Below, piece after piece: positions 1 to 5,884 of a DNA stretch of 5,994 bases. The notes under the pieces were generated by a model. That model had not been told where the DNA came from and searched no databases. It was given only the letters and a program-made list of their open reading frames with translations. The stretch is from CAMLHP01 sp035707845 (GTDB lineage: Bacteria > Gemmatimonadota > Gemmatimonadetes > Gemmatimonadales > GWC2-71-9): NCBI GenBank assembly GCA_035707845.1, contig DASSTP010000265.1:1-5994 (forward strand), written 5' to 3'. Each line of letters begins with the position of its first letter. Positions within the stretch are counted from its first letter, which is position 1. The translations under genes were made by a program, and so were the position numbers.

Positions 1-450
1 GTCCGCGCGGTGCGCGAGGCGGCGGAGCGTCATGCGCTCGAAGTCGTGCTGTTTGGCCATGCCGGCGACGGACACCTCCACTGCAACCTGCTGCCTGATG
101 TCACCCAGGAGGGCTGGGAGTCTCGCGTCTCCGGGCTGCTCGCCGACGTCACCGACGTCGTCGTGCGGCTTGGCGGCACGCCGAGCGGCGAGCACGGCGA
201 CGGCCGGCTCCGCGCGCCGCTCCTGCCCGAGGTGTTCGGCGAGGAAATCATGGCGCTCTTCGCCATGGTGAAGCGCGCCTTTGACCCCCATGGTATCTTG
301 AACCCCGGCATCAAGCTGGGCTCGTCGCCGCCGGTGGATCACCTCAAGGTGGGCCGTCTCGCCGCCCCGATTCCAGCCGACATCGCCCTGGCATTGCGCG
401 ACATCGAACGGAATGCGGGGTATGCGGTGTCGAGACTTGAGCTGGTATAG
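1..450 (+). CDS. FAD-linked oxidase, C-terminal part (GlcD / D-lactate dehydrogenase type), 5' partial
   Basis: The reading frame is open from the first base and stops at TAG 448-450, giving 149 visible residues; the start and the FAD-binding (PCMH-type) domain lie upstream of the window. What is visible matches the FAD_oxidase_C domain: GHAGDGHLHCNLLPD at visible residues 19-33, SGEHGDGRLR at 62-71 and KRAFDPHGILNPG at 91-103. Members of the family oxidise 2-hydroxy acids such as glycolate, D-lactate or D-2-hydroxyglutarate using FAD; the substrate cannot be read from this fragment. The GEHGDG wording resembles the large proteins in which this domain is followed by an iron-sulfur domain. Here the protein ends only about 46 residues after LNPG, with no cysteine cluster, so it is either a stand-alone flavoprotein or relies on a separate Fe-S partner. 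Family confidence is high, exact enzyme confidence low. Confidence 0.9.
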   Translation, partial: VRAVREAAERHALEVVLFGHAGDGHLHCNLLPDVTQEGWESRVSGLLADVTDVVVRLGGTPSGEHGDGRLRAPLLPEVFGEEIMALFAMVKRAFDPHGILNPGIKLGSSPPVDHLKVGRLAAPIPADIALALRDIERNAGYAVSRLELV

Positions 451-556
451 GGCGTGGGGCATGAGGCGTGGGGCGTGGGATTGAAGCGCGCGAGCTGCGA
501 CTTACGACCCACCACATGCGACTTCTCAAGCCCCATGCCCCATACCCCATGCCCTA
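448..556. repeat. long imperfect inverted repeat, possible terminator
   Basis: Arm 448-473 and arm 531-556 are inverted copies: 22 of 26 positions pair by Watson-Crick, and two of the four exceptions would be G-U pairs in RNA transcribed from the + strand. The loop is 57 nt and contains an 8-bp direct repeat TGCGACTT (496-503 and 517-524). The first arm starts on the stop codon of the oxidase gene, so a transcript leaving that gene would fold here. It may act as a transcription terminator or 3' end protector, or be a dispersed intergenic repeat with no such role. There is no U-tract after the second arm, so a classical intrinsic terminator is not supported. Confidence 0.6.
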
Positions 557-560
557 CGCT

Positions 561-581
561 CTCAACTCTCAACTCTCAACT
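561..581. repeat. three tandem CTCAACT heptamers upstream of thyX
   Basis: Three exact copies of CTCAACT lie at 561-567, 568-574 and 575-581, ending two bases before the ATG of thyX. They occupy the place where a Shine-Dalgarno sequence would be expected, and no purine-rich SD motif is visible there. The array may vary in copy number by slippage. Confidence 0.85.
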
Positions 582-583
582 CC

Positions 584-1867
584 ATGGAAATCCATCGCTC
601 TCCCCGCGTCACCCTCATCGGCCGGCCCCAGTTCCTGGAGCCGGCACATCTTCCCGTCACCTGGCAGGGCGAGTCGAGTGACGGCGAGCGGCTGGCCGAG
701 TTTGCCGGGCGGCTCTGCTACATGAGCCAGCACAACCCGGCCAACCGGACCACGGCGGAGTATCTCCAGAACATCCTGAAGCAGGGGCACGGGTCGGTCT
801 TCGAGCACGCGCAGTATGTGCTGCTGCTGGAGGGGATCTCGCGGAGCTGCAGCCATGAGCTGGTGCGACACAGGGCCGGATTTGGGTACTGTCTCGCCGG
901 CGATACCGAGATTTACAGTGAGCACCGTTGGGGTGGAAAGCGCGATGGAGTACGGCGTCGGACCATCCGCGAAATCTTCGACATGTCGAAGACTCCGCAC
1001 GGCAGGTCCCGGCTCAAGCTCCTGCGACTGCGGTCCCTGGACGAAGGAACGGGAGAGTTCACCACGGGGCGCGTCAAGGCGGTGGCCCGGTCGGGCGTCA
1101 AGCCGGTCTTCAAGGTGCAGCTCGAGGACGGCAAGACGATCACCTGCAGCAAGGACCACCGGTTCCTGACGCCCAACGGCTGGGAGCGGCTGGAAGAGAT
1201 CACCGGGAAAGGTGCCTGGCTGATCGTCGAGGGCGACAGGCAGGCCGAGTCCAACTCGCCGTGGGCCAGCGAATCACACTCTGCCCTTGCAGTTTGCGCC
1301 GAGGCGGTGACCTGCCGCCGGATCGTCTCTGTCACCTGCGCCGGTGAGCAGGAGACCTACGACATCGAGATGGAAGGCCCCCACCACAACTTCGTGGCCA
1401 ACGGGATTGTCACCCATAACTCCCAGCTCTCTCAGCGCTACGTAGACGAGTCCCACGCCGCCTTCGTCATGCCGCCCGCCATCCAGGGCGACGCCCGGCT
1501 GGAGCGGGAATGGGAGGCGCAGGTGACCGAGGCACAGGCGGCCTACGTGACGGCGGTGGAGCACCTGATGAACCGGTACGAGTGGGTGGAGAGCAAGGTC
1601 CACCGGCGGAAGATGGCGCGCGAGGCGGCGCGGAGCGTCCTGCCCAACGCCACCGAGGTGAAGATCGTGGTGAGCGCCAACGTCCGCGCCTGGCGCACCA
1701 TGCTCGAACTCCGCCTGGGCGAGGGCGCCGAGCAGGAGATTCGCCGCTTGGCGGTGGAGATCCTCAAGGTGCTGCAGGCGGAAGCGCCGCACCTCTTCGG
1801 CGACTTCGAGATCTATCGCGCCGACGACGGCGCCGACGCCGGTCGCGTCGGCTTCCACAAGGTTTGA
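584..1867 (+). CDS. thyX: Flavin-dependent thymidylate synthase ThyX, intein-containing precursor
   Basis: ThyX makes dTMP from dUMP using methylene-tetrahydrofolate, NADPH and FAD, replacing ThyA. The 427-residue precursor has an N-extein (1-102), an intein (103-279) and a C-extein (280-427); the spliced enzyme would be 250 residues, close to normal ThyX size. Family marks are HGSVFEHAQY (69-78), RHR at 95-97, and SQLSQRY at 280-286, which joins directly to RHRAGFGY after splicing. A further block, NVRAWRTMLELRLGEGAEQE, matches the C-terminal ThyX helix that carries the conserved Arg. The Ser of SQRY (S283) is the likely active-site serine and is separated from RHR until splicing occurs. The ATG at 584 is the first in frame and gives a sensible N-terminus, but has no SD; a heptamer array precedes it. 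The gene stands alone, 133 bp after the oxidase. Confidence 0.96.
   Translation: MEIHRSPRVTLIGRPQFLEPAHLPVTWQGESSDGERLAEFAGRLCYMSQHNPANRTTAEYLQNILKQGHGSVFEHAQYVLLLEGISRSCSHELVRHRAGFGYCLAGDTEIYSEHRWGGKRDGVRRRTIREIFDMSKTPHGRSRLKLLRLRSLDEGTGEFTTGRVKAVARSGVKPVFKVQLEDGKTITCSKDHRFLTPNGWERLEEITGKGAWLIVEGDRQAESNSPWASESHSALAVCAEAVTCRRIVSVTCAGEQETYDIEMEGPHHNFVANGIVTHNSQLSQRYVDESHAAFVMPPAIQGDARLEREWEAQVTEAQAAYVTAVEHLMNRYEWVESKVHRRKMAREAARSVLPNATEVKIVVSANVRAWRTMLELRLGEGAEQEIRRLAVEILKVLQAEAPHLFGDFEIYRADDGADAGRVGFHKV
890..1420 (+). other. Class 1 mini-intein inside ThyX (177 residues, no homing endonuclease)
   Basis: The insert begins with Cys (TGT 890-892) and ends His-Asn (HN at intein residues 176-177) directly before Ser, the standard class 1 splice junctions. 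Block A is CLAGDTEIY (1-9). Block B is GKTITCSKDHRFLT (81-94), with the block B His at 90 and Ser in place of the usual Thr three residues before it. Block F is TYDIEMEGPHHNFVANG (156-172) and block G is NGIVTHN (171-177). Only about 30 to 40 residues separate the N- and C-terminal splicing halves (roughly 108-145), and no LAGLIDADG or HNH motif is visible, so the endonuclease is absent. The insertion point is the Tyr-Ser bond within the ThyX signature RHRAGFGY/SQLSQRY. All splicing residues look intact, so I infer that it still splices. Removal restores a continuous, family-typical ThyX. Confidence 0.95.
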
Positions 1868-1910
1868 CGCCGCCACTCGCACCGATTTTTTCCGGAAACC
1901 AGCGCCGTGA

Positions 1911-1925
1911 GGCAGGTCACCTGCC
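1911..1925. promoter_or_regulatory. 15-bp perfect dyad, candidate operator
   Basis: GGCAGGTCACCTGCC is a 7-1-7 perfect inverted repeat lying 43 bp after the thyX stop and about 130 bp before the ATP-grasp gene. It sits just upstream of a weak promoter candidate and next to a second palindrome, GCCGCGCGGC (1923-1932). A regulator binding site is possible. It could also be part of a hairpin at the end of the thyX transcript, since T-rich sequence follows at 1936-1939. No regulator gene is nearby to support the first reading. Confidence 0.3.
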
Positions 1926-1941
1926 GCGCGGCGCATTTTCG

Positions 1942-1970
1942 TTGCCGCTTTTCTATTGTGCGCCGAGAAT
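1942..1970 (+). promoter_or_regulatory. weak sigma70-like promoter candidate for the ATP-grasp/KamA operon
   Basis: TTGCCG (1942-1947) and GAGAAT (1965-1970) are separated by 17 bp and match the -35 and -10 consensus at 4 of 6 positions each. The surrounding stretch 1933-1990 is clearly more AT-rich than the flanking genes. The 188-bp gap and the tight spacing downstream suggest that the operon starts here, but the boxes are weak and could be chance. Confidence 0.25.
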
Positions 1971-2044
1971 CTATTTCTTACTTTATCTGCGTTGGCGTAG
2001 CTGCAACTCGCTCGTGGCCGGATAGTCGCGACGGCCTTCACTGC

Positions 2045-2050
2045 AGGAGA
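2045..2050 (+). promoter_or_regulatory. ribosome binding site that decides a TTG start
   Basis: AGGAGA lies five bases before TTG 2056-2058. There is no nearby in-frame ATG or GTG, and the sequence after this TTG encodes the first beta strand of an ATP-grasp protein (AVRIGLAYNL), so the site supports the TTG as start codon. Confidence 0.75.
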
Positions 2051-2055
2051 CGCCT

Positions 2056-3174
2056 TTGGCAGTTCGTATCGGACTTGCCTATAACCTCAAACCTGATTCT
2101 CCGGCTGACGCAGCCGGGGCCGCCTCCGAGTCCCCTTCCAAGTCCGACACCCACGGCGTCGCCAGCAACCGCCGTCTTCGTTCCGACCTCTCGCAGCCCG
2201 ATCTCTACGCCGAATGGGATGAGCCCGGCACCATCGACGCGGTGGAGCATGCGCTCGCCTCGGTCGGCCAGGTCATTCGGCTCGAGGCCACCGAGTCGTT
2301 CCCGTCCCGGCTCGCGGCCGCGCGCCCCGACTTCGTCTTCAACATCGCCGAAGGTCTCTACGGTCCCAACCGTGAGAGCCACGTCCCGGCCATCTGCGAG
2401 TTCTACGGCATCCCGCACCACGCTTCCGACGCTCTGACCCTGGCGCTCTGCCTCCACAAGGGGCGCGCCAAGGAAGTGATGGTCCAGCACGGCGTGCCCA
2501 CCGCGCCGTTCCTGCTGGCGCGCTCCCGCGCCGACGCCCGCAACTGCGCGCTGCCCTTCCCGCTCTTCGCCAAGCCGGCCTTCGAGGGATCGGGCAAGGG
2601 CGTGACGGTGAAGAGTCTCTGCCACCACCGGGCGGAACTGGTCGAGCGGGTGGACGAGCTCCTCGCCACCTACCACCAGCCCGTCCTGGTGGAAGCGTGG
2701 CTGCCCGGCCTCGAGTTCACCGTGCCGGTCATCGGCAACGGTGCCGAGGCACGCTGCTTGCCCATCGTCGGCATGCGATTCGACACCTTGCCGCCGGGCG
2801 CGCCGCCGATCTACGGCTACGAAGCCAAGTGGCTCTGGGATACGCTGGACCAGCCGCTCGACATCTACGAGTGCCCGGCCAGCATCCCCGAAGTCCTGGC
2901 GGACCAGGTGCGAAGCGCCGCGCTCTCGGCCTACCACGCGCTCGATTGCCGGGACTGGTGCCGCATCGACGTGCGCTGCGACGCCGCCGGCCGGCCGATG
3001 GTCGTGGAACTGAACCCGCTGCCCGGCATCCTGCCGGACCCGCGGGACAACTCCTGCTTCCCCAAGGCGGCGCGTGTCGCCGGGATGGAGTACGACGACT
3101 TGATCCGCACCGTGGCCGACATCGCGTGGCGCCGCATCAGCGGACGCTCGCTCCTCACCGGGGCGGCGGCGTGA
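2056..3174 (+). CDS. ATP-grasp ligase, D-alanine-D-alanine ligase-like (first of two)
   Basis: This 372-residue protein has the Ddl layout. An N-terminal Rossmann-like part begins VRIGLAYNL and contains VFNIAEG (94-100). The ATP-grasp core follows with FAKPAFEGSGKGV (171-183), VEAWLPGLEFTV (212-223), the Ddl-like loop IYGYEAKWL (252-260), the metal residues in RIDV (D305) and VVELNPLPG (E318, N320), and a Ddl-like end with DNSCFPKAARVAG (331-343). The family activates a carboxylate as acyl phosphate and joins it to an amine. The end resembles true Ddl, but the overall sequence belongs to a broader ligase family often labelled Ddl, and the absence of cell-wall genes nearby argues against a housekeeping peptidoglycan role. 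Residues about 12-50 form a Ser/Ala/Asp-rich, probably flexible stretch. Its stop overlaps the next start by four bases (GTGA), so translation is probably coupled. Fold is confident; substrate is unknown. Confidence 0.93.
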   Translation: MAVRIGLAYNLKPDSPADAAGAASESPSKSDTHGVASNRRLRSDLSQPDLYAEWDEPGTIDAVEHALASVGQVIRLEATESFPSRLAAARPDFVFNIAEGLYGPNRESHVPAICEFYGIPHHASDALTLALCLHKGRAKEVMVQHGVPTAPFLLARSRADARNCALPFPLFAKPAFEGSGKGVTVKSLCHHRAELVERVDELLATYHQPVLVEAWLPGLEFTVPVIGNGAEARCLPIVGMRFDTLPPGAPPIYGYEAKWLWDTLDQPLDIYECPASIPEVLADQVRSAALSAYHALDCRDWCRIDVRCDAAGRPMVVELNPLPGILPDPRDNSCFPKAARVAGMEYDDLIRTVADIAWRRISGRSLLTGAAA

Positions 3175-4205
3175 AGGTCGTCGTCATCTACGACGCCGGC
3201 AGCGACGACTGGACGGCCCGCGACGTGGCCGCGGTGCGCAACAACGTCAGCGAGGTGCGGGACGTGCTGCGCCTTCGCGGCCACGAGGTGGAGTCGCTGG
3301 CCATCCGGCTGGGCGACTTCCGCTGGCTGTCGCGGGCGCGCCGGGCCGACCTCATCGTGAACCTGTGCGAGGGCGTGGGCGGCCGCGCGCGCTATGAAGA
3401 CTGCGTGGTGGCGGCACTCGAGCTCACCGACACGCCCTTCACCGGCCCGCGCTCCTGGCCCATCACCGTCTGCCACCGGAAGCACGTGGCCAACACCCTG
3501 CTGCAGTCGGCCGGCGTGCCGGTGCCGCGCTTCTTCCTGGCCGAGGGCAACCGCATCCCGGCCGACGCGCCGCTGCCCGCCATCGTGAAGCCCGCCGCCG
3601 AGGATGCCAGCGTCGGCATCGACAGCGGCGCCGTCTGCACCACGCGAAAGGCGCTGCGGCAGCGCACCTCCGAAATTCTCGAGCATTTCGACGACGTCAT
3701 GGTCCAGGCCTATGTAGCGGGCCGTGAGTTCAATGTCGGATTCGTGGGCGGCGAGATGCTGCCCATCTCGGAAATCGACTTTGCCCGCATGCCCGATGGC
3801 AGCTGGCCCATCGTGACCTACGCCGCCAAGTGGGATGAGGAGCATCCGGAGTACATCGGCACCGAGCCGGTCTGCCCCGCCGCCATCCCCGCCGACCTGG
3901 CGCGGCGGATCGGCAAGGTGGCCCGCCAGGCATGGATGCTGATGTCGGGTGGCGAAGGCTACGGCCGGGTGGATCTCCGCCTCGACGACCAGGGCCAGCC
4001 CTGGGTCATCGAGGTAAATCCCTGCCCCGACCTCAGCAGCGATGCGGGGCTCGCGCGGATGGCGCGGGCGCATGGGTGGGACTACGGCGAACTGGTCATG
4101 CGGATTGCGGACGAAGCGCTGACGCGCTCGCAGAACTCGCGGGCGGCCAGCGCACTCACGGCCGGCAAGTCCGCGGCCGAGGCGGCGTGGCGACCGCCAG
4201 CGTGA
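3171..4205 (+). CDS. ATP-grasp ligase, D-alanine-D-alanine ligase-like (second of two)
   Basis: The GTG at 3171 overlaps the previous stop in a GTGA and gives a 344-residue protein starting MKVVVIYDAG, a proper first beta strand. The frame is open further upstream, but that part only shadows the first ligase. Motifs are LIVNLCEG (61-68), AIVKPAAEDASVGI (137-150), VQAYVAGREFNVGFVGG (178-194), TYAAKWDEE (216-224), GRVDLRL (265-271; D268) and WVIEVNPCPDLSS (278-290; E281 and N283 as metal ligands). ATP and metal residues therefore look intact. The Ddl-type end seen in the first ligase, with Ser and Pro after the PG turn, is replaced by PDLSSDAGLARMARAHGW, so the acceptor pocket should differ. 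The two ligases are clearly diverged in sequence, so this is not a recent duplication. They may act in sequence or as a pair. The last about 25 residues are Ala/Ser-rich and probably loose. Confidence 0.93.
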   Translation: MKVVVIYDAGSDDWTARDVAAVRNNVSEVRDVLRLRGHEVESLAIRLGDFRWLSRARRADLIVNLCEGVGGRARYEDCVVAALELTDTPFTGPRSWPITVCHRKHVANTLLQSAGVPVPRFFLAEGNRIPADAPLPAIVKPAAEDASVGIDSGAVCTTRKALRQRTSEILEHFDDVMVQAYVAGREFNVGFVGGEMLPISEIDFARMPDGSWPIVTYAAKWDEEHPEYIGTEPVCPAAIPADLARRIGKVARQAWMLMSGGEGYGRVDLRLDDQGQPWVIEVNPCPDLSSDAGLARMARAHGWDYGELVMRIADEALTRSQNSRAASALTAGKSAAEAAWRPPA

Positions 4206-4693
4206 CCCTGCGACCCGCCGCTGCGGGTGACCGTGCGCGGGTCGAAGCGTTCATGCGGGACATCGTGCTCTTCCGTCCGGATGAAGTACCGGTGGCCCTC
4301 GAGGTGTTCGATGCGGCGGTGGGAGGCGATGCCTCGTACACCGCCATCGTGGCCGAGCGCGATGGGCGCGCGGCCGGTTGGGCGTGCTGGGGGCCGACCC
4401 CCTGCACGGTGGGGACGTACGACATGTACTGGCTGGCGGTGGATCCCGCGCAGCATGGTGGCGGGATCGGCAGCCGGCTCGTGGCGGAAATGGAACGGCG
4501 GCTCGCGGGCTCCGCCCGGCTCATCGTCGTGGAGACGGCCGGGCGCCCCGACTACGAACCGACCCGCGCCTTTTACGAGGCCCGCGGGTACCGTCGCGCC
4601 GCCATGATCCCGGACTTTTATGCCCCGCACGACGATCTCGTCGTGTATGTGAAGAGCATGACATCGAGCGCCGACTCACAGGAGGACGGGTAG
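4187..4693 (+). CDS. GNAT family N-acetyltransferase
   Basis: A 168-residue single-domain GNAT. It begins with the usual first strand VTLRPAAAGD (6-15). The acetyl-CoA site is YWLAVDPAQHGGGIGSRLV (81-99), with the Q-x-x-G-x-G type pyrophosphate loop QHGGGIG (89-95). Motif B is RAFYEARGY (128-136), and the protein ends in strand DLVVYVKSM. The GTG at 4187 has a GAGG four bases upstream and overlaps the second ligase by 19 bp. A GTG at 4202, overlapping as GTGA like the previous junction and giving 163 residues, is nearly as good. GNATs move acetyl or other acyl groups from CoA to amines. Lying directly before a lysine-aminomutase-like gene, it could act on the beta-amino acid or its peptide, by analogy with the ablA/ablB pair that makes N-epsilon-acetyl-beta-lysine. 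It is shorter than AblB and not recognisably AblB. Substrate unknown. Confidence 0.9.
   Translation: MATASVTLRPAAAGDRARVEAFMRDIVLFRPDEVPVALEVFDAAVGGDASYTAIVAERDGRAAGWACWGPTPCTVGTYDMYWLAVDPAQHGGGIGSRLVAEMERRLAGSARLIVVETAGRPDYEPTRAFYEARGYRRAAMIPDFYAPHDDLVVYVKSMTSSADSQEDG
4680..4686 (+). promoter_or_regulatory. strong ribosome binding site for the KamA-family gene
   Basis: AGGAGGA lies inside the end of the GNAT gene, 11 bases before ATG 4698. It is the best SD in the window, and suggests that the aminomutase is translated more strongly than the genes upstream. Confidence 0.75.
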
Positions 4694-4697
4694 CATC

Positions 4698-5858
4698 ATG
4701 GAGACTTGGCAGGAGCTACTTCGCAAGAACTCGATCCACAGTCTCGAGCAGCTGGCCGAGCGATTCGGCCCGGAGAACTTCCCGGAGCTGGACCGGCTCC
4801 GCATCGCCGCCGAGAACTTCGAGTTCCGGATCTCGCCGGCCATGGCCGACCTGATCAAGGAGCCGGATGACCCCATCTGGCGCCAGTTCGTGCCGTCGGT
4901 CGAGGAGCTGGATGTTGTGGACGGCGTGGTGGACTCGCTCAACGAGGACGCCGACAGCCCGGTGCCCAACATCACGCATCGCTATCCCGACCGCGCGCTC
5001 TTCCTGGTTTCGCCGGTCTGCGCCAGCTATTGCCGGTTCTGCACCCGGCGGCGCAAGGTGGGCGACCCCGAGAAGATTCCCATGTCGCAGTTCGAGAGCG
5101 CCTTCAAGTACCTGGAGGAGCACACCGAAATCCGCGACGTCATCATGTCGGGCGGCGATCCGCTGCTGTTGTCCGATCGCCGGCTTGACCTGATCCTCAC
5201 CCGGCTCAGGGCCATTCCGCACCTGGAAATCATCCGGATCGGCAGCCGTATCCCGTGCCACCTGCCGGAGCGGATCACCCCGGAGCTGTGCGAGGTGCTG
5301 CACAAGCACCACCCGCTCTGGATCAATACGCACTTCAACCATCCCGACGAGCTCACCCCGGCGGCGGTCAAGGGCCTCGGCATGCTGGCCGATGCCGGCA
5401 TCCCGCTCGGCTGCCAGACGGTGCTGCTCAAGGGCGTGAATGATGATCCCGCCGTCATGATGAAGCTGATGCACAAGCTCATGCTGGCGCGGGTGCGGCC
5501 CTACTACATCTACATGGCCGACCAGGTGGCGGGCGCGGAGCACTTCCGCACCACCGTGCAGACCGGCATCCGGATCATGGAGGCGCTGCGCGGCTGGACC
5601 AGCGGGCTCGCCAACCCGCACTTCGTGATCGACGCGCCCGGAGGCGGCGGCAAGATCCCGCTGCTGCCGGAGTACGTGGTCAGCATGAATGATGAAGAGG
5701 TGGTGCTCAGGAATTTCCGGGGCGACCGCTATGTCTACAAGCAACCCCAGGCCGATCCGGCGGAGCCGGAGTACCTGTTCCAGCCCACCAAGCCGCGGAA
5801 GCGTGCGGTGAAGCGCGTCAAGACGGCCGCGGTGAAATCGAAGCGCAAGACGGCCTGA
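4698..5858 (+). CDS. KamA-family radical SAM 2,3-aminomutase (lysine 2,3-aminomutase-like)
   Basis: The family moves an alpha-amino group to the beta carbon using a [4Fe-4S] cluster, SAM and PLP. In this 386-residue protein the cluster motif is CASYCRFCTRRR (C108, C112, C115). The GGD turn SGGDP is at 151-155, and the PLP lysine is K319 in DAPGGGGK. Compared from memory with the clostridial lysine 2,3-aminomutase, D275 and D312 fall where Asp293 and Asp330 bind the substrate side-chain amine (same 37-residue spacing), and R117 where Arg134 binds the carboxylate. These support lysine rather than glutamate as substrate. The zinc site of the clostridial enzyme is missing: its Cys268 is D250 here, and no C-terminal cysteines exist. 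The protein instead ends in a Lys/Arg/Ala-rich tail (364-386). The long N-terminal region and the context differ from EpmB. The gene starts 4 bp after the GNAT and ends the operon. EpmB-like or arginine-type activity is not excluded. Confidence 0.93.
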   Translation: METWQELLRKNSIHSLEQLAERFGPENFPELDRLRIAAENFEFRISPAMADLIKEPDDPIWRQFVPSVEELDVVDGVVDSLNEDADSPVPNITHRYPDRALFLVSPVCASYCRFCTRRRKVGDPEKIPMSQFESAFKYLEEHTEIRDVIMSGGDPLLLSDRRLDLILTRLRAIPHLEIIRIGSRIPCHLPERITPELCEVLHKHHPLWINTHFNHPDELTPAAVKGLGMLADAGIPLGCQTVLLKGVNDDPAVMMKLMHKLMLARVRPYYIYMADQVAGAEHFRTTVQTGIRIMEALRGWTSGLANPHFVIDAPGGGGKIPLLPEYVVSMNDEEVVLRNFRGDRYVYKQPQADPAEPEYLFQPTKPRKRAVKRVKTAAVKSKRKTA

Positions 5859-5884
5859 CCCGTCGCTGCGTTCGCTGCACCAGA

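Noticed and set aside
454..725. Short + strand frames in the oxidase-thyX spacer, starting MGHEAWG or MGRGIEA
   Set aside because: They translate the inverted repeat and the heptamer array and run into thyX in the wrong frame; no family resemblance and no SD.
1108..1420. Possible residual homing endonuclease within the ThyX intein
   Set aside because: The linker between the splicing halves is only about 30 to 40 residues, with no LAGLIDADG, HNH or GIY-YIG motif.
1274..2041. A 255-codon minus-strand frame opposite the ThyX C-extein and the following gap
   Set aside because: It has no motif, and the opposite strand holds conserved ThyX sequence.
2697..3170. N-terminal extension of the second ATP-grasp gene from an upstream start
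   Set aside because: The frame is open, but the translation there is Arg/Ala-rich shadow of the first ligase. The beta strand MKVVVIYDAG begins at GTG 3171 with the usual 4-base overlap.
2038..4073. Two long open frames on the minus strand (2038-2937 and 2931-4073)
   Set aside because: They lie fully opposite the two ATP-grasp genes, have no recognisable motifs, are rich in His/Arg/Gly/Ala as expected from reading high-GC genes backwards, and have no upstream SD.
4716..5744. A 342-codon minus-strand frame opposite the aminomutase
   Set aside because: The + strand frame has all radical SAM and PLP motifs. The minus frame is low-complexity in character and is a codon-bias shadow.
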